The position numbers and the translations under genes were made by a program. From Tetradesmus obliquus (Eukaryota > Chlorophyta > Chlorophyceae > Sphaeropleales > Scenedesmaceae): a stretch of 64,000 bases of DNA. The notes under the pieces are model-generated. The model had not been told where the DNA came from and ran no database searches. It saw only the letters and a program-made list of their open reading frames with translations. Positions 45,655 through 57,262 of the stretch are shown here, in pieces (position 1 is the stretch's first letter; every line of letters starts with the position of its first letter). The stretch is taken from NCBI GenBank assembly GCA_030272155.1, contig CP126193.1, forward strand, positions 3,100,001-3,164,000, in the 5' to 3' direction.

Positions 45655-47765
45655 ATGGTGAAATCGAGGCCATCGCGCTCTTTTTGTTTACAAGCACGGC
45701 AAAGCATGAAAAAACAGCAGTCCAGCTCTGAGTACATAGCCTTTGCTGTTGTTGCCTCAGTATCTTTGACAGCAGCCCTGCTGATAGGGAGAGGTATAGA
45801 TCTCAGCGTGTATGCAATCTCACAGGACAGAGCACACTCGCTGCCGCTGGAGAGAACAGGGGCTCCTGTGCGGCCAAACGTGCAACAGCAGCAGCAGCAG
45901 CAGCAGAGCCAGCCGCGCTACCCACCTGCGGCACTAGCTCGCCAACGAGCAATAGCAGCAGACGTAGCAGAAGCAGCTGAAGCATTGCAGCAGTATCATC
46001 GGCTCCACAACCAGCCTGTTTTGGCTGTGCACCATGAAGCTGGCAGCTACCCTGAGATCCACTGGCCTCAGCACAGTGGGGAACTGCCACAGCTGCCTAG
46101 TGATGCAGTGCTGCAAGCCAGCGGCAGCAGCAGCAGCAGCAGCAGCAGCAATAGCAGCAGCAACAGCAGCAGCAGCAGCCATGCCAACGGCCCCAACCCC
46201 TTCATGCTGGTGGCATACAACGGCACATTCTTTGGGCAGCAGTGGCCGACGCATGCGTGAGTGGACTGCGTAGAAGAGCAGCTGGGTACACCTGCCAGAT
46301 GAGCTGGAAGAAACATACATGCAGTGCAACAGCACCTGTTGCATGCCAGGGATAAATTTGAATGCTGCAGCAGCACGCCAGCATCAGACACAGCAGCAGT
46401 AGCAGCAGCAGCCGCCGCCGCCGCAGCAGCAGCAGCAGTAGTGTCTTCACAATCTGAAGAAATGCCACACCGTGTGGTTGCTGTGCGTTTGCAGGTTGCA
46501 GTGTGCTGTGCCGTGCATAATGACAAGCGATACGGCCAAATACGACCAGCGAGCAGATGTGCTGGTCTACCATGCACCTGAACTGGCTTGGGACAGCTTC
46601 TGGGCAGCGCCAAAGCCGCAGCACCAGCTCTGGGCACTGCACAGTATGGAAAGTGAGGAAGCCTACACAGTGCAGCAGGCAGCTGCTCCAACCTGGCAGC
46701 GCTTTGACATTCAGGCAAACTACAAACTATCTGCAGTGCGGCCTGAGCTGATCCATGTAGCCGTCCCATATCTTAACTCAGCTCAGTACAGAGGGTTCAG
46801 AGAAGTGCGGCCAGCTATGTTTAACAAGACAGGGCTGGCGCTCTGGATGCACAACAACTGTGATGCGGTGTCGTATCGGCAGCAGCTGGTGCAGCAGCTG
46901 ATGCAGCTGATGCCGGTGGACTCACCAGGGGCCTGCCTGGACAACATGGATGCTGGGGGGCTGAACACAGCAGCACCCACAGAGCTGATGGCGCGCTACA
47001 AGTTCTACCTGGTGTTTGAGAATGTGTTTGGGGACCCTGACTGGTGAGGATGGGGGAATGGCCAGTTTGCACGCCAGCCTTACACCCGAGGCACAGCACT
47101 GCATGTGGCGAGCCAAGTGCTGCACCACCATTGCCATCAACAGCCATCTGAGAATACATGCAGCTTGATGCCAACTGATGCATTTTGCTCGCTGCAGCTG
47201 CAGCACTGCGTCTTCTGGCGGTGACTCAGATGCCAGGGACCTGGCAAGCAGATGGCAACCACCATGCGCGTTCCACGTACCTGCAAGGCAATAAGTGCAG
47301 GTTGCCTATCTCCAAGCGGTCTGATATGACAAGTTGTCTGCGCTGCTGCTGTTGCAGGGTGTCCTCCACTTTCTTCAGAGCTTTGGATGCAGGGGCGGTG
47401 CCTGTGGTGCTAGGTAGGCACAGCTGCAGCTGACAGCGCATGCACCATGCTAGCTCATGCACATGCATATGCATTGATGGCCGTGCACAAGAGCACAAAA
47501 AAGTGCTACTTGGGCGTCAACACACACAGCAGATTTCCAGGTATGCAGGCTGTAGTGGACCTTCAACCACTGTTGCTGCTGTGACATAGGATTCGGGCAA
47601 TGCCTTGTGTGTGCTTGCAGGTGCTCCCAACGTGCTCAAGTTTGCTCCAGGGCAGCGCTCCATCATCCGTGCCTGCGACTTTGACAGTGCGCAGGACCTT
47701 GCTGATTACCTGTTGTACTTGGACAGCAACGACACAGCATACAGGTGGGAGGTATACGGCATGCA

Positions 47766-47803
<38 letters not shown>

Positions 47804-48399
47804 GTACATAGCTATTCACAGCATTGCATGGCTATGCTGTGGGGAGTGTGCTGGTGCTTATGTTCATGTGCATGATTGTGGCTCGCGCCATATACCATTG
47901 TGGCATTGGTTGCAGCAGCAGCGCAGATCTCAGATGAGGCGGTTGTGTGCATGAGACAGGGCAGGAGTACAGCTGTGGAGCATGCACCCACAGCTCAAGC
48001 GTCTTCTGTAATGCAATACCAAAAGGGCAGCAAAGGGTCACAATTCATCCATCTTGCCTGTGCGCGTGCAGGGAGTACCTATCATGGAAAGAAGCCGGCC
48101 CCTCAGCAGCATTCAGCAGCCTCATGCGCACAGCAGACCTGTCCCCCTGGTGTGAGGTGTGCATTGCAGCAGCGCAGCGCAATCCCAGGGCCTTTGATGC
48201 CGCCACACAGCAGACCCTGCTCAGCCACCAACAGACAAAGAGGGCGTTTGACCAGCTGAATGCACGCCTGGATCAAGAGGCGAGCATTGCATGCAGAGGC
48301 AAGACAGCTTGGTGGGAAGTGCAGCCGGCGGAGGGGGATGCAGCGCTGTGGGCCAGGGATGAAGCAGTTGGGGCACCGGCGAGGCGAATGACCAGCTAG
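45655..48399 (+). CDS. GT10 alpha-1,3-fucosyltransferase-like type II membrane protein
   Basis: Five exons join in phase: 45655-46256, 46495-47043, 47358-47413, 47621-47744, 48072-48399, giving 552 residues. A short basic cytosolic end is followed by one membrane anchor (IAFAVVASVSLTAALLIG, about residues 28-45). A Gln/Ser/Asn-rich stem then leads into the catalytic part, as in Golgi fucosyltransferases. The GT10 core is clear: KFYLVFEN, ALDAGAVPVVLGAPN, then FAPGQRSIIRACDF and a C-terminal Cys-containing region (SPWCEVCIAA). The family moves fucose from GDP-fucose to N-glycan or other GlcNAc acceptors. The usual D-Y-(V/I)-T-E-K motif between FEN and AL reads DPDWVSSTFFR, losing Glu and the donor-binding Lys, so activity or donor use is in doubt. 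Confidence 0.85.
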
Positions 48400-48954
48400 G
48401 GTCTTAGGTTGTGGACAGCTGTACATGACATGCTGTAGTTGTTAAAGCCTTTGGTTTGGTGTGCTGCTGCAAGGCTGGACCAAAAGGAGTACATTGATTG
48501 TTTACTGTTTATTGAGGGCAAAACAATGGTGGCGTCAAACTGTGTCACTGTAGCAGTAGCTGTAGAGAGAGAGATTCAACATGAGCAAAGAGCTGCCTGC
48601 ATTGCCCGAATGTATTGCTAGCATGATGGATTCATCCGACTGTCTTCCCAGCAGCAGAGCCTACACGGCAATAGAAAACTTCTCAATTCGCATTGTTTAC
48701 CTTCAAGCGTTTCTGGAGTATGGCTGGGACAATTTGACCAACAGCATGGAAGCTGTCACCGTCACAGTCACAGCTGTCGTTGCAGTGTTAATCTAAAGTT
48801 CAGTTTGCACTGCAACTGATCAACACCCGAATTACATGCACGAAGCATCAACCATAGGTACACACTGTACAGCATGAACGCTTAACATGCGCAGCTGAAA
48901 CTGCAGCCATGTTAAGCCTTAGAAAAGATCTGGAGGATTTATCCTGCTTCGAAT
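48400..48954. other. Convergent intergenic region
   Basis: Lies between the stops of the fucosyltransferase-like gene and the PTYGTG gene. Only 3' UTR sequence is expected; no gene seen. Confidence 0.5.
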
Positions 48955-48959
48955 TTACA
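48955..48959 (-). terminator. TGTAA polyadenylation signal, PTYGTG gene
   Basis: TTACA on the + strand, 148 nt after the stop of the minus-strand gene. Confidence 0.45.
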
Positions 48960-49106
48960 TGAGCCTGCCGCCACCTATGATCAAGAGGATCATAAAAGAG
49001 GTGACGCAGTGCAGCGCCAAGCATGTTCCAATAAACAGCCACAAAGAATGTGTACATTTAGAACAACTGCACAGCAAGGCACGCCGCCGGCACACGCGCC
49101 TCACAG

Positions 49107-51249
49107 CTATCGTGCCCTGACGCCGTTGGCGTAGGTGTTCAGCCCTGCCGCCACTTGCACAGGTGCCAGCTGCTGCGCCCGCTTGTAACGGCATTTGTAC
49201 TTGTTGCCAGCAACCCACACCTGCTCCCCGCCCTCACATGCCCTGCGCGGCGCTGCTGCTGCTGCTGCTCCTGCAGCTGGCGCTACAGCTGCTGCTGCTG
49301 CACCCGGTGCTACGGCTGTTTGGCCAACTCCAACCATTGGAGCCAATGGCTGCACAACGGGCAGCTGCCGCGGCTGCACCACTGAGGGCCGCATTGCTGC
49401 CACCACACTCTGCTGCGGCATTGGCCGCTGCACACCTGTTGGTGCTACAGGCGTCGCTGTTACTATCACAGGGTTGGCTGCTGTAGCAACAGGTGCTGCT
49501 ACTGCCACTGGTGCTGCTGCAGCTGCCCCAGGCGCTCGCAGGTGTGCTGCCATCCTTGCTGTGTCGCTGTACTGCGAAGCTGTTGACCAAACTTGGTCCT
49601 CTGCTGGCCTGGGCACAACATAGCTAGGGCTCTGGTTGGGTCCCTTTTGTGTCTGGTATGTTGCCGTATCATCATATTCTAGGTTTTGCAGGAAGTCATA
49701 GGCAGGAAGTGCCTGCTCAGCTCCTGCAGACCCTGAACCGCTGCCGCCGCTGTCGCTGCTGCCACCGCCTGCACCTCCTGTGGTGTATGTTGGGTAGTCT
49801 TCAGTTACTGAGATGCTGGCATCGTCTTGCACAGGCATGCTGCCACTGCCATATGTTGGGTATGGCGGGTTCTGCTCTGTGGTTTGAGCAGCGCCGCCAG
49901 TTGTGTACGTTGGGTAGGGGTCCAGTGGCGGGTTCTGCTCTACTGTGGATGCGTAACCTGCTGGGCCGCCAGTGCCGTAAGTTGGGTATGCTTCAGCACT
50001 GCCTGTGCCGTACGTCGGGTATGCCTCAGCACTGCCGGTGCCATATGTTGGGTATGATTCTGTGGCTGTGGCATCCACAAAAACCTGTGTGGGTGGCTGC
50101 CCTGCAGCATCCATCGCAGCGCTTCGGATGCTGCTCTCATCGACCACAACAGACGTCACTTCTGGTGCTGGTGCTGGATCACCGGGTGTGCTCATAGCTG
50201 CAACACCTGCCCTGCTGTTGTCTTTGTTGTCGGGTCCAATGTTGACATTTAGCAGGCCATCCAACGCCCACAGACCCAGCCCAGCATCCTGCAAAAAAGC
50301 GGCAGCAGGCACAAACCAGCGCTTGGTTCATTGCAGCCAGATGCGGAGCAGCTGCCGTATGCTGTAGATTTGTGCGCACATACACAACAATCTACCATTT
50401 TAGCGTAGCTGAGCGCTGGTGTGTAAGAGGTGCCTGGTAGCTGCTTTGTTGCTGTTCTGAACAGCTCTGCTCGTCCTACAAATGCATACAGCATTTTGCA
50501 CACAACATTGCTGCTGCTATTTTGTGTTATACATTGCAACAGCTGTCTCCCATCTCACCCTTGTGAGGCTGACATCCAGCACGTTGCCACCTCCCAGCTG
50601 CAAGTTCCAGCCTCGGTCCTTGGCCTTGCCAAACCCTAGCGCCTGGCCCAGCCCAAAGCCCACATAGTTCTTGTCAGCTGACACATCAATCACTGCGTCG
50701 CCAACGCCCAGGTGCAGGCCCGTCTCCCTGTTGAGATCAAGGTTCACAAAGCCAGGGGTGACTCCAGCCACATATGGATCGTAGTATGTATAGCCATAAG
50801 GATCGATCTGCTTTAGAGACCTGCCTGTCGAGACGTGAAGAGATGCAGCAGCTGCAGCTGCTGAGGGTTTGGCTGCTGCTGCGGCTGCTCCTGCTGCTGC
50901 TGCTGCTGCTGTGGTGGCGGCTGCTGGTGTGCGGCCATGCAGCTTGATCTTGTGTGTCGTATCCCTAATGGTGGGTCCTAGTCTGCTGATGCTGCTGCCG
51001 CTGCTCCTGCTGCTTCTGTCAGGTTGAGCGGAGCCTGGCGCATGTCTGTCAATGTCCACAACCCTGCTGCCTCCTGCGTTCAAGTCGCAAGCAGGAGACA
51101 CGCGCATACTCAAGCAGATGCAAGCATCGATCGCATTTGCAGCTGGCATTGCAGCACAGTACTGCTGCCAGCTTCAGCATGCCAATGAGCCTACCTGTGA
51201 GAACGCTGCCCGACGCAAAGACCAATGTTAAAACAAGAAGCTGTTGCAT
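49107..51249 (-). CDS. Secreted protein with PTYGTG repeats
   Basis: Three exons join in phase: 51249-51195 (signal peptide MQQLLVLTLVFASGSVLT), 51073-50559, 50288-49107, giving 583 residues. After an Ala/Ser-rich section comes an ordered region, starting near IDPYGYTYYDPYVAGVTPGF. It contains Gly-rich strands (HLGVGDAVIDVSADKNYVGF, LQLGGGNVLDVSLTRDAGLG) with a repeated L-x-(V/L)-G-x-(G/D)-x-V-x-D-V pattern, suggesting beta repeats. A tract of Y-P-T-Y-(G/T)-(T/S)-G units follows, then an Ala/Pro/Val-rich stretch. The short terminal part has CEGGEQVWVAGNKYKCRYKR. The Tyr/Pro-rich repeats resemble cross-linkable wall proteins in composition only. No known family recognised. Confidence 0.72.
49785..50070 (-). 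repeat. Coding minisatellite, YPTYGTG units
   Basis: At least six imperfect units encoding (S/A)-Y-P-T-Y-G/T-T/S-G occur. The three at about 49975-50060 are nearly identical and spaced 33 nt (SAEAYPTYGTG); others are spaced 60-90 nt with EQNPP spacers. Confidence 0.85.
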
Positions 51250-53856
51250 TCCGCATCTGCTTGTATTGCAATAGAGTCTGCTCCTTGAGCGCTGCCGCGC
51301 TCGTGCACTACACGCAGAACAACTGCGCGCCATTGGTGACTGAGCGGCGATGCGGCCGCGAAGCTTTTAAGTCATACAAAAAGCCGTAAGTTTAGACCGA
51401 TACATAAATGAATGTGCATAAGCACCGTGAAGGTTGCGGCGACAGAGCACGCCCGCTCTTAAGATCACTGGGAGGATGTGAGGGTGGGGCGAAAAGCAAG
51501 AATAAGGAAGCGTGATAAAGGCAACATGGAACGAGCACCAGCCTAAGTAGCTTCGCTTGGTGTGTCATTGTGGCCCAGCCCCGCCCATCTCTCAACACGG
51601 TGCTTGCGTGGCAGCGCATCCAGCGCTGCACGCCAGCACTCCGACAGGCCAAAGCAGTATATTACAATCAACACACATTATAATACACAATATAAACCGT
51701 GGATCATGCTGTGCACTGCTGGCATTCAGCAGCCCTGCCTACAGTCCACTGAAATTCCACGCATGTACAACGCAGCTGTACCTCTGCAGCCCACCCTGAT
51801 ACACGGGCAAGGCAGCACAACCACATCTACGCCACGTGGCATGAGTTGGTTCCCTGCCCAGATGGCAGCAACAGCGAGCAAGCATGGTCAACAATCCCTG
51901 CAGCCGATGCCAATCCTGTGCATCTGTCTGCTGCCAGCAGTGCAGCATGCCATCACAACGCTGCACTGGCCGCCCCAGAAGCAGATGTTGATCTGCAATT
52001 GATCACGACCCATGGCCTGCACACTCATATCCCTGGTAACGACAGGGGCCAACTGGCGCTGCCACACAGCAAACTGGCAGTGTTGACCACCAGGGGGGAC
52101 CAAGCTAGCTGAACAGAAGCCTCAGCACAAGGACAACACTTCCACCTATCAATCAATGCTACGAAGTACGCTCGTAAAACTCGAAGCCACAATCACCAGC
52201 ATAAATACTCCAACTCGGCATCCATATATCACAAACCCAGCAGGGAGCAGCAAGCAGAGGGCGCAAGCGCACAGCCTCAGCCGTTCGCAGGCACGGGATG
52301 CACCAGTGACCTGCACTCACACTGCTGCTGCTGCTGCAGGAGTAAGTCTGCCGGCCCCAGCAACTGTGCATCTTGCAGCACCAGCACTGACAGCCACACC
52401 AACACAGGTTGGTGCGTGAGCACCCCCAGCAGCGGGTACAACTCGCAATGCACCCTGGGGAGCTGCCAGCAGGGCAGCAACCATTGCTTTCACCACTTGG
52501 TGTAAGCTAGACTGCCGCCTGTGTTGCAAGGCGGCGCACACACAGAGTGTGTGAGCATGCTGCACATGGCAGGGCATGCTCACGTCGACACTTGAACTCA
52601 ATGTGACTTCTGACTACCACAAACTTGGTACATAGTAATCGTGCACACCCCTCACTCCAGGCAGGATACTATGATCAACCTACAAACCAATGGAGTCAAC
52701 CTACAAACCAAACTGGTACCCAATCTAGCGCTCACACGCCCAAGCACAAGCAGGGCAGAAAAGGTCACACAGGCGACCAATGAAATCTGGTCATAGTGAC
52801 ACAAGGTCAAAGGCAGGCGCCTGCTTGACGAGCAGCAACAGCAGCAACTCGACAAGCGGTTGGTGTCCGTACACACAAGTTGTTCAGGTTGAAAAGGTGA
52901 TGCTGTCTACAAGTCAACTTGTCAGCCTGTCTGACATGATTGCAAGAAACTGGCGAGGCATGCCAACAGTGGCTGCCAGCATGGTTCCTAGCAGGCAGCA
53001 GAACCTATGCACACGCTGAGTTTGCTACAGCAGTACAGAACTAAAACGCAGCAACAACTGGGTACATCTAGTGACTGCTAACTACATACTAAACACAAAG
53101 CATTGTGATGTCAGGGAGAACTTGCAGCAACCTGCTGCTGCTCCTGGCTGCAGCTGCCACAGCTGCCACAGCACAACGATATCATCAACACGACAGCAGC
53201 AGCAGCTCTGCCACATCATGGTGCAGCCTTTGCTGCGGCTGCTGCTGCCTGCTTGGCTGGCCTGGGCTGCGCAGCAGACTGTTGGCTGGTGCTGGTGCTG
53301 CTGCTGCTGCTGGCTGGAAGTGCAGCTGACTCTGTTACGACAGTGCTGGCGCCGCTGCAGTCGCGCCTCGCCCAAACAAAGCCAAGCTGAGCGATGTACC
53401 TGCACGCAGCCGGCGCGGACAGCCATGCAACAGTCAGCACGCGGCATACTGGCGAAGGACATGACGGCACAAATGCACCAACAGAACATCTGCTGCTCAC
53501 GCCGTGATAGCCGTAAGGCGTCCAACAGGACTCTAAGCATTCAGCCGCTGCTGTTGCTGCTGCTGCTTAAGTGGTTGCTGAAGGGGGTGTTTGTTGCAGC
53601 TGCCTATTGCAGGGTCCTTGACAGTAGCCAAATAGCGGTGCTGCTGCTGCTCTGTCACGCGCGGACACAGAGCAGACAGCATCTTGCTCTGCTGCAGGCA
53701 GTTGTCATGGCAGCAGTGCCAGCCAGCTATGCTGCTGCTGTTGCTGCTGCTGCAACTCCGCTGTTGAGGTCAGTTCTGCATCTTGCACCCTTGGGCTTTG
53801 GTGCTGTCATCGCAACTGCTGCCTGTCACTTCTGGCCCTGCCACTTGGCTGCCGCC
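51250..53856. other. Intergenic, nothing convincing
   Basis: The left end holds the promoter of the PTYGTG gene. A small direct repeat (GTCAACCTACAAACCAA-like) lies at 52675-52710. The CTG-rich part at 53110-53760 gives long low-complexity frames on both strands but no domain. Confidence 0.4.
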
Positions 53857-55694
53857 TCACCTCTTCTTGTAGCCCCCAAGGTGCTTGGGCAGTGGCTTGC
53901 CCTCAAAACCCCTGAACGCGGCAATGTACGCGCCTGCTGGAGCCTGCACGGCTGCCTTGGTGACACCAGTCACGTTTGGGAAGCCCCACGCAAACCAGCG
54001 GCCCCTGAAGATACACATAGTGTTCAGGGTGGGTGTTGTCAGTCAGCAGGCATGCCACTGCTCAGCAGAGCAGCGCATACGCATACACCCACATTCTGGA
54101 TGTGCAGCCATTTGCGTGTTTCAACTCCGGCATATTGGGCGGGCGGTGTGCTTGTTGCTTAGTAGAGTACGCTGCAGCAGATGATCCTGCTTGCCACAGT
54201 GCACCCGCCTGTCGCCGGCTGCCGCATACAGGAGCTGCAGCATACAGTCTGACAGGTATCTTGGTGTTATAATGCATGATATGGACCACGCAGCATACTT
54301 CATCCCTGCCTGCTGACACTCACTGGGAGCTGGTGAAGTTGACCCAGCGCATGATGGTGTCCCACTCCAGCTCAGCGCGCACAAGAACTTCATCGCGGTA
54401 CAGTGTGAAATTCCTGGGGACGTGCGGGCGTCGTGCGCCCACCAGCAGCCTGTCTGCGTGCGTGTACTGCTCAGCGCCGTGGCCGTACCTGCGCAGCAGC
54501 AGCACGCAGTGCGAGGCGATGAGCATACACATGTGCTCGCATAAGTGTTGCTGGCCACGGCGGGTGCAGTTCAACTATCATCATGTGTGAACGTCCGTGC
54601 AGTGCGCTGCGGCTGATATGCATCACCTTCACAAGCAAGCAGCTGCTGTTGGTTGCTTCGTTGCAGTGCTGCGCTGTCGCCAGTTCTGCAAACAGGCTAG
54701 CCAGCTGGCAGCAGCAAGACCAGCCATCTGTGCCTCACCAGGTCTGCAGGCCCTTGAGCTCCCCAGGGTCATGCCACTCGCCATCATAGTACCAGGCCTT
54801 GAACAGCGTGAAGCGCGACAGCGGGCCGTACATCCTGAAGGCCCACTCCTGGTTGTGCCACACAGTGTCGTTTGGTGCAGGCCTGCCATACAAGCTGGAG
54901 TAGCCGACCACTGGGTCAATCTTGGAAGGCACTGCAGGCAATTGTAGCAGGTGGTGCAGAAGCAGCAAAATAGTGGGTTTGGTAGTGTATCAGTCGCGTT
55001 TTGGCTTGATGTTGGTATGGTTCTTATTGTCTTATTGTGGAAGAGGCTCAACTGACAGAGCAGCACTGCTGCAGCTGTGCTGACCACTGCTGCATGCACC
55101 GAACAGCTGTGTGACCGTGCCACTGGTTCTCCCAGTGGAAAAGCACATTAGACAGATGATCATTCAAATTGACCGAAGCTGATCTGCTGAAGAACGAGAA
55201 GTCGTGCTGGCACTTTACAACCACCACAATCGGCGGGTCAGAGGCCTGAACAACCTGGGCCCACACCCAGCTCACATTTACAGCCCTTCATGATGTTGGA
55301 CTCCACTAAATACAGCGAACACATGATGACTAAGCACACCGCCCATGCAGCCACGAGCACAGAATTACGAACTGCCATGGCTTCCTGCTACGATACAGAC
55401 CCAAATCCTGATCAATTCCTTCAAATGTGCTGTTAACTGCTTTGACAAAACTTTTGATCACCAACATGATCTGCTGTTCAGGCCAGCTCAGGGTTTGACT
55501 TGTAACAAAATGTTGTATTAAGTTGACGGTCACCATTTCAATGGCAGGCATCAGGTACAGAGAGCCAACATCAGTAAGAGAAACGTTCTCCTTAATCCTT
55601 TTGCGAGTTCAAAAGCATGTTGACGCCCTTCATCCAGCCACCAGTTGTCACATGGCAGGCGTGCTGCAGGGTGGATCCAACCCTTCCTTGCCAT
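53857..55694 (-). CDS. Unidentified multi-exon gene with an apparent one-base frameshift
   Basis: The last three exons are firm and in phase: 54931-54739 (ending EWHDPGELKGLQT), 54488-54324 (YGHGAEQYTHADRLLVGARR through WDTIMRWVNFTSS) and 54004-53857 (GRWFAWGFPNVTGVTKAAVQ to GGYKKR and stop). Upstream, an exon starting at 55285 reads AVNVSWVWAQVVQASDPPIV and continues QHDFSFFSRSASVNLNDHLS; its 3' junction is unresolved. A further exon (about 55620-55397) reads ENVSLTDVGSLYLMPAIEMV. The most upstream frame (MARKGWIHPAARLPCDNWWL, ATG at 55694) runs into it only if one base is added in the A4 run at 55599-55602. Sequons (NVS, NFT, NVT) and aromatic-rich segments suggest a secreted or lumenal protein. 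Family unknown; start uncertain. Confidence 0.55.
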
Positions 55695-56109
55695 GGCACA
55701 AGCAGAAGAGCCTGATGCATTCTCTGCATCAGCACCCTGCAATCAGATCACTTTAAACGACGTGCTGTCATCCAGCATCAAAGCGGCAGGGTGCAAACTT
55801 TGAAGTGTTGCTGCCATCATCCTGCGCAATAGGTGCCACACGGGATAGGGGTGATGGGGGGTAGGGTACTTCTGCTGCTTTCACTGCTACCCGGGATCCC
55901 AAAAGATAATGGATTCTCAGGATAAATGCACCTCTAAATAAATCATCTCTTGCTGACGATTTTAAGCATGTCGCGTGCGTGGCCGGCGCGTGTCCACTGT
56001 CATATCTCCAACCAGTGCAACAGACTTCAATCGCATGTCGGCATGCCCAACAACAACGAAAAAACGACCATTTAGCCGACTCCTTGTCATTCGTCCTGCT
56101 TTTGTCCAA

Positions 56110-57262
56110 ATGGCTGCCGCACGCTTCCTTGCGGCTGTCACTCTTGTGCTGCTGGCCTGCACTGCGCTGGCCAGCGACAAGACAATCAACACTGTCGATG
56201 CAAGCTGCAAGGACACATTCAAGTCGATCATGAGTGACAACTATGCGGGCGACAAGTGCGGCGACATGATCAAGGCAGCCATGAGCACAGCACCAAAGGG
56301 CGCCAGCGATTGCCCAAATGGTGTTATTGCTGATGCTGGATCCGAAGTGCAGAAGTGCATGTCCAAGAACAAGGCGAGCCGCTAGCATCAGGCTGTTGAC
56401 CAGGCTGCTGCAGCTGCTGTAGCACATTAGTCACTTGTTGACCTGGCAGAGAGACACATGCAGCTGCACATCAATTGCACTTTGCAACCACAGTGTGTCG
56501 TGCACCTCTTATCCTTAAAGCTAATGCATGGCAGCAGCATGGGTGGGTGGTGATGTGAAAAGCGCCACAGGTGGCTGTCAACTAGGGCTTGCAGTTGTCT
56601 GAAGAAGCACGCACCGCTTTACTGCTGCCGATTGTTGCCGATTGTGGCGCTTGCAGGACACTGTCGAGGCATGGACAAACTTCATCAAGCGCTGCGAGGT
56701 GCTCAACGTTAGCGAGGTGAGCCCGCCACCTACTCATGTAACACAGCCAGCACGGTCGAAGTATGTTCACACCATGCAGTGCCCTGCAGCAGAGCAGCAT
56801 GTGAAAGGACGAACTTAGCGGCATGTGCTCCTCCACCCGTGCATATGCCCAGCGCGCCTCAGCGCAGCTGCTGGCGATTGTGGTTGCATGACCAGCATCA
56901 GCAACAGCCACGCTCGGTGTGCTGTCACAGAGCTGCTGGCCTGACTAGTGCGGCAGGGTGATGGCAGGTGTAGCTCACGTGTACCCTTGCTGTGTGATCC
57001 AACACACCACTTGTGTTCTGCTTTGTTGTCACCCCTTGCTCTACACCCTTCCCCTGCTGCTGTGCAGCGTGCCGGTGCTGGAGAGGCAGAGGCAGCAGGA
57101 GATGCCAAGCCGTCCTGCTTCCCTCGCTTCAATGGCCTGTCCTCTTTTACCAACTACCTGAACGGCCAGTCAGGCTCAGCCAAGTCAGCTGCAGGAGCAG
57201 CACACATGGCACAGGGCGCCGTGCTGCTTGCAGCTGCTGCTGGTGCTGCACTGCTGCTGTAA
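56110..57262 (+). CDS. Small secreted Cys protein with GPI-anchor-type C-terminus
   Basis: Three exons join in phase 0: 56110-56373, 56657-56716, 57068-57262, giving 172 residues. Signal peptide MAAARFLAAVTLVLLACTAL is followed by a helical Cys domain (ASCKDTFKSIMSDNYAG, DKCGDMIKAAM, ASDCPNG, EVQKCMSKNK, then IKRCEVLNVSE and KPSCFPRF). The protein ends in a small-residue segment and a hydrophobic tail (GAVLLAAAAGAALLL), the arrangement of a GPI attachment signal. The first intron appears to use a GC donor (AAG|GCGAGC); if it is not spliced, translation stops three codons later at ASR, giving a 91-residue protein without anchor. Family not recognised; an ATG further upstream was rejected because the signal peptide starts here. 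Confidence 0.68.

Noticed and set aside
53071-54162. 363-residue plus-strand frame
   Set aside because: Cys/Leu-rich low-complexity translation that overlaps firm minus-strand exons of another gene.
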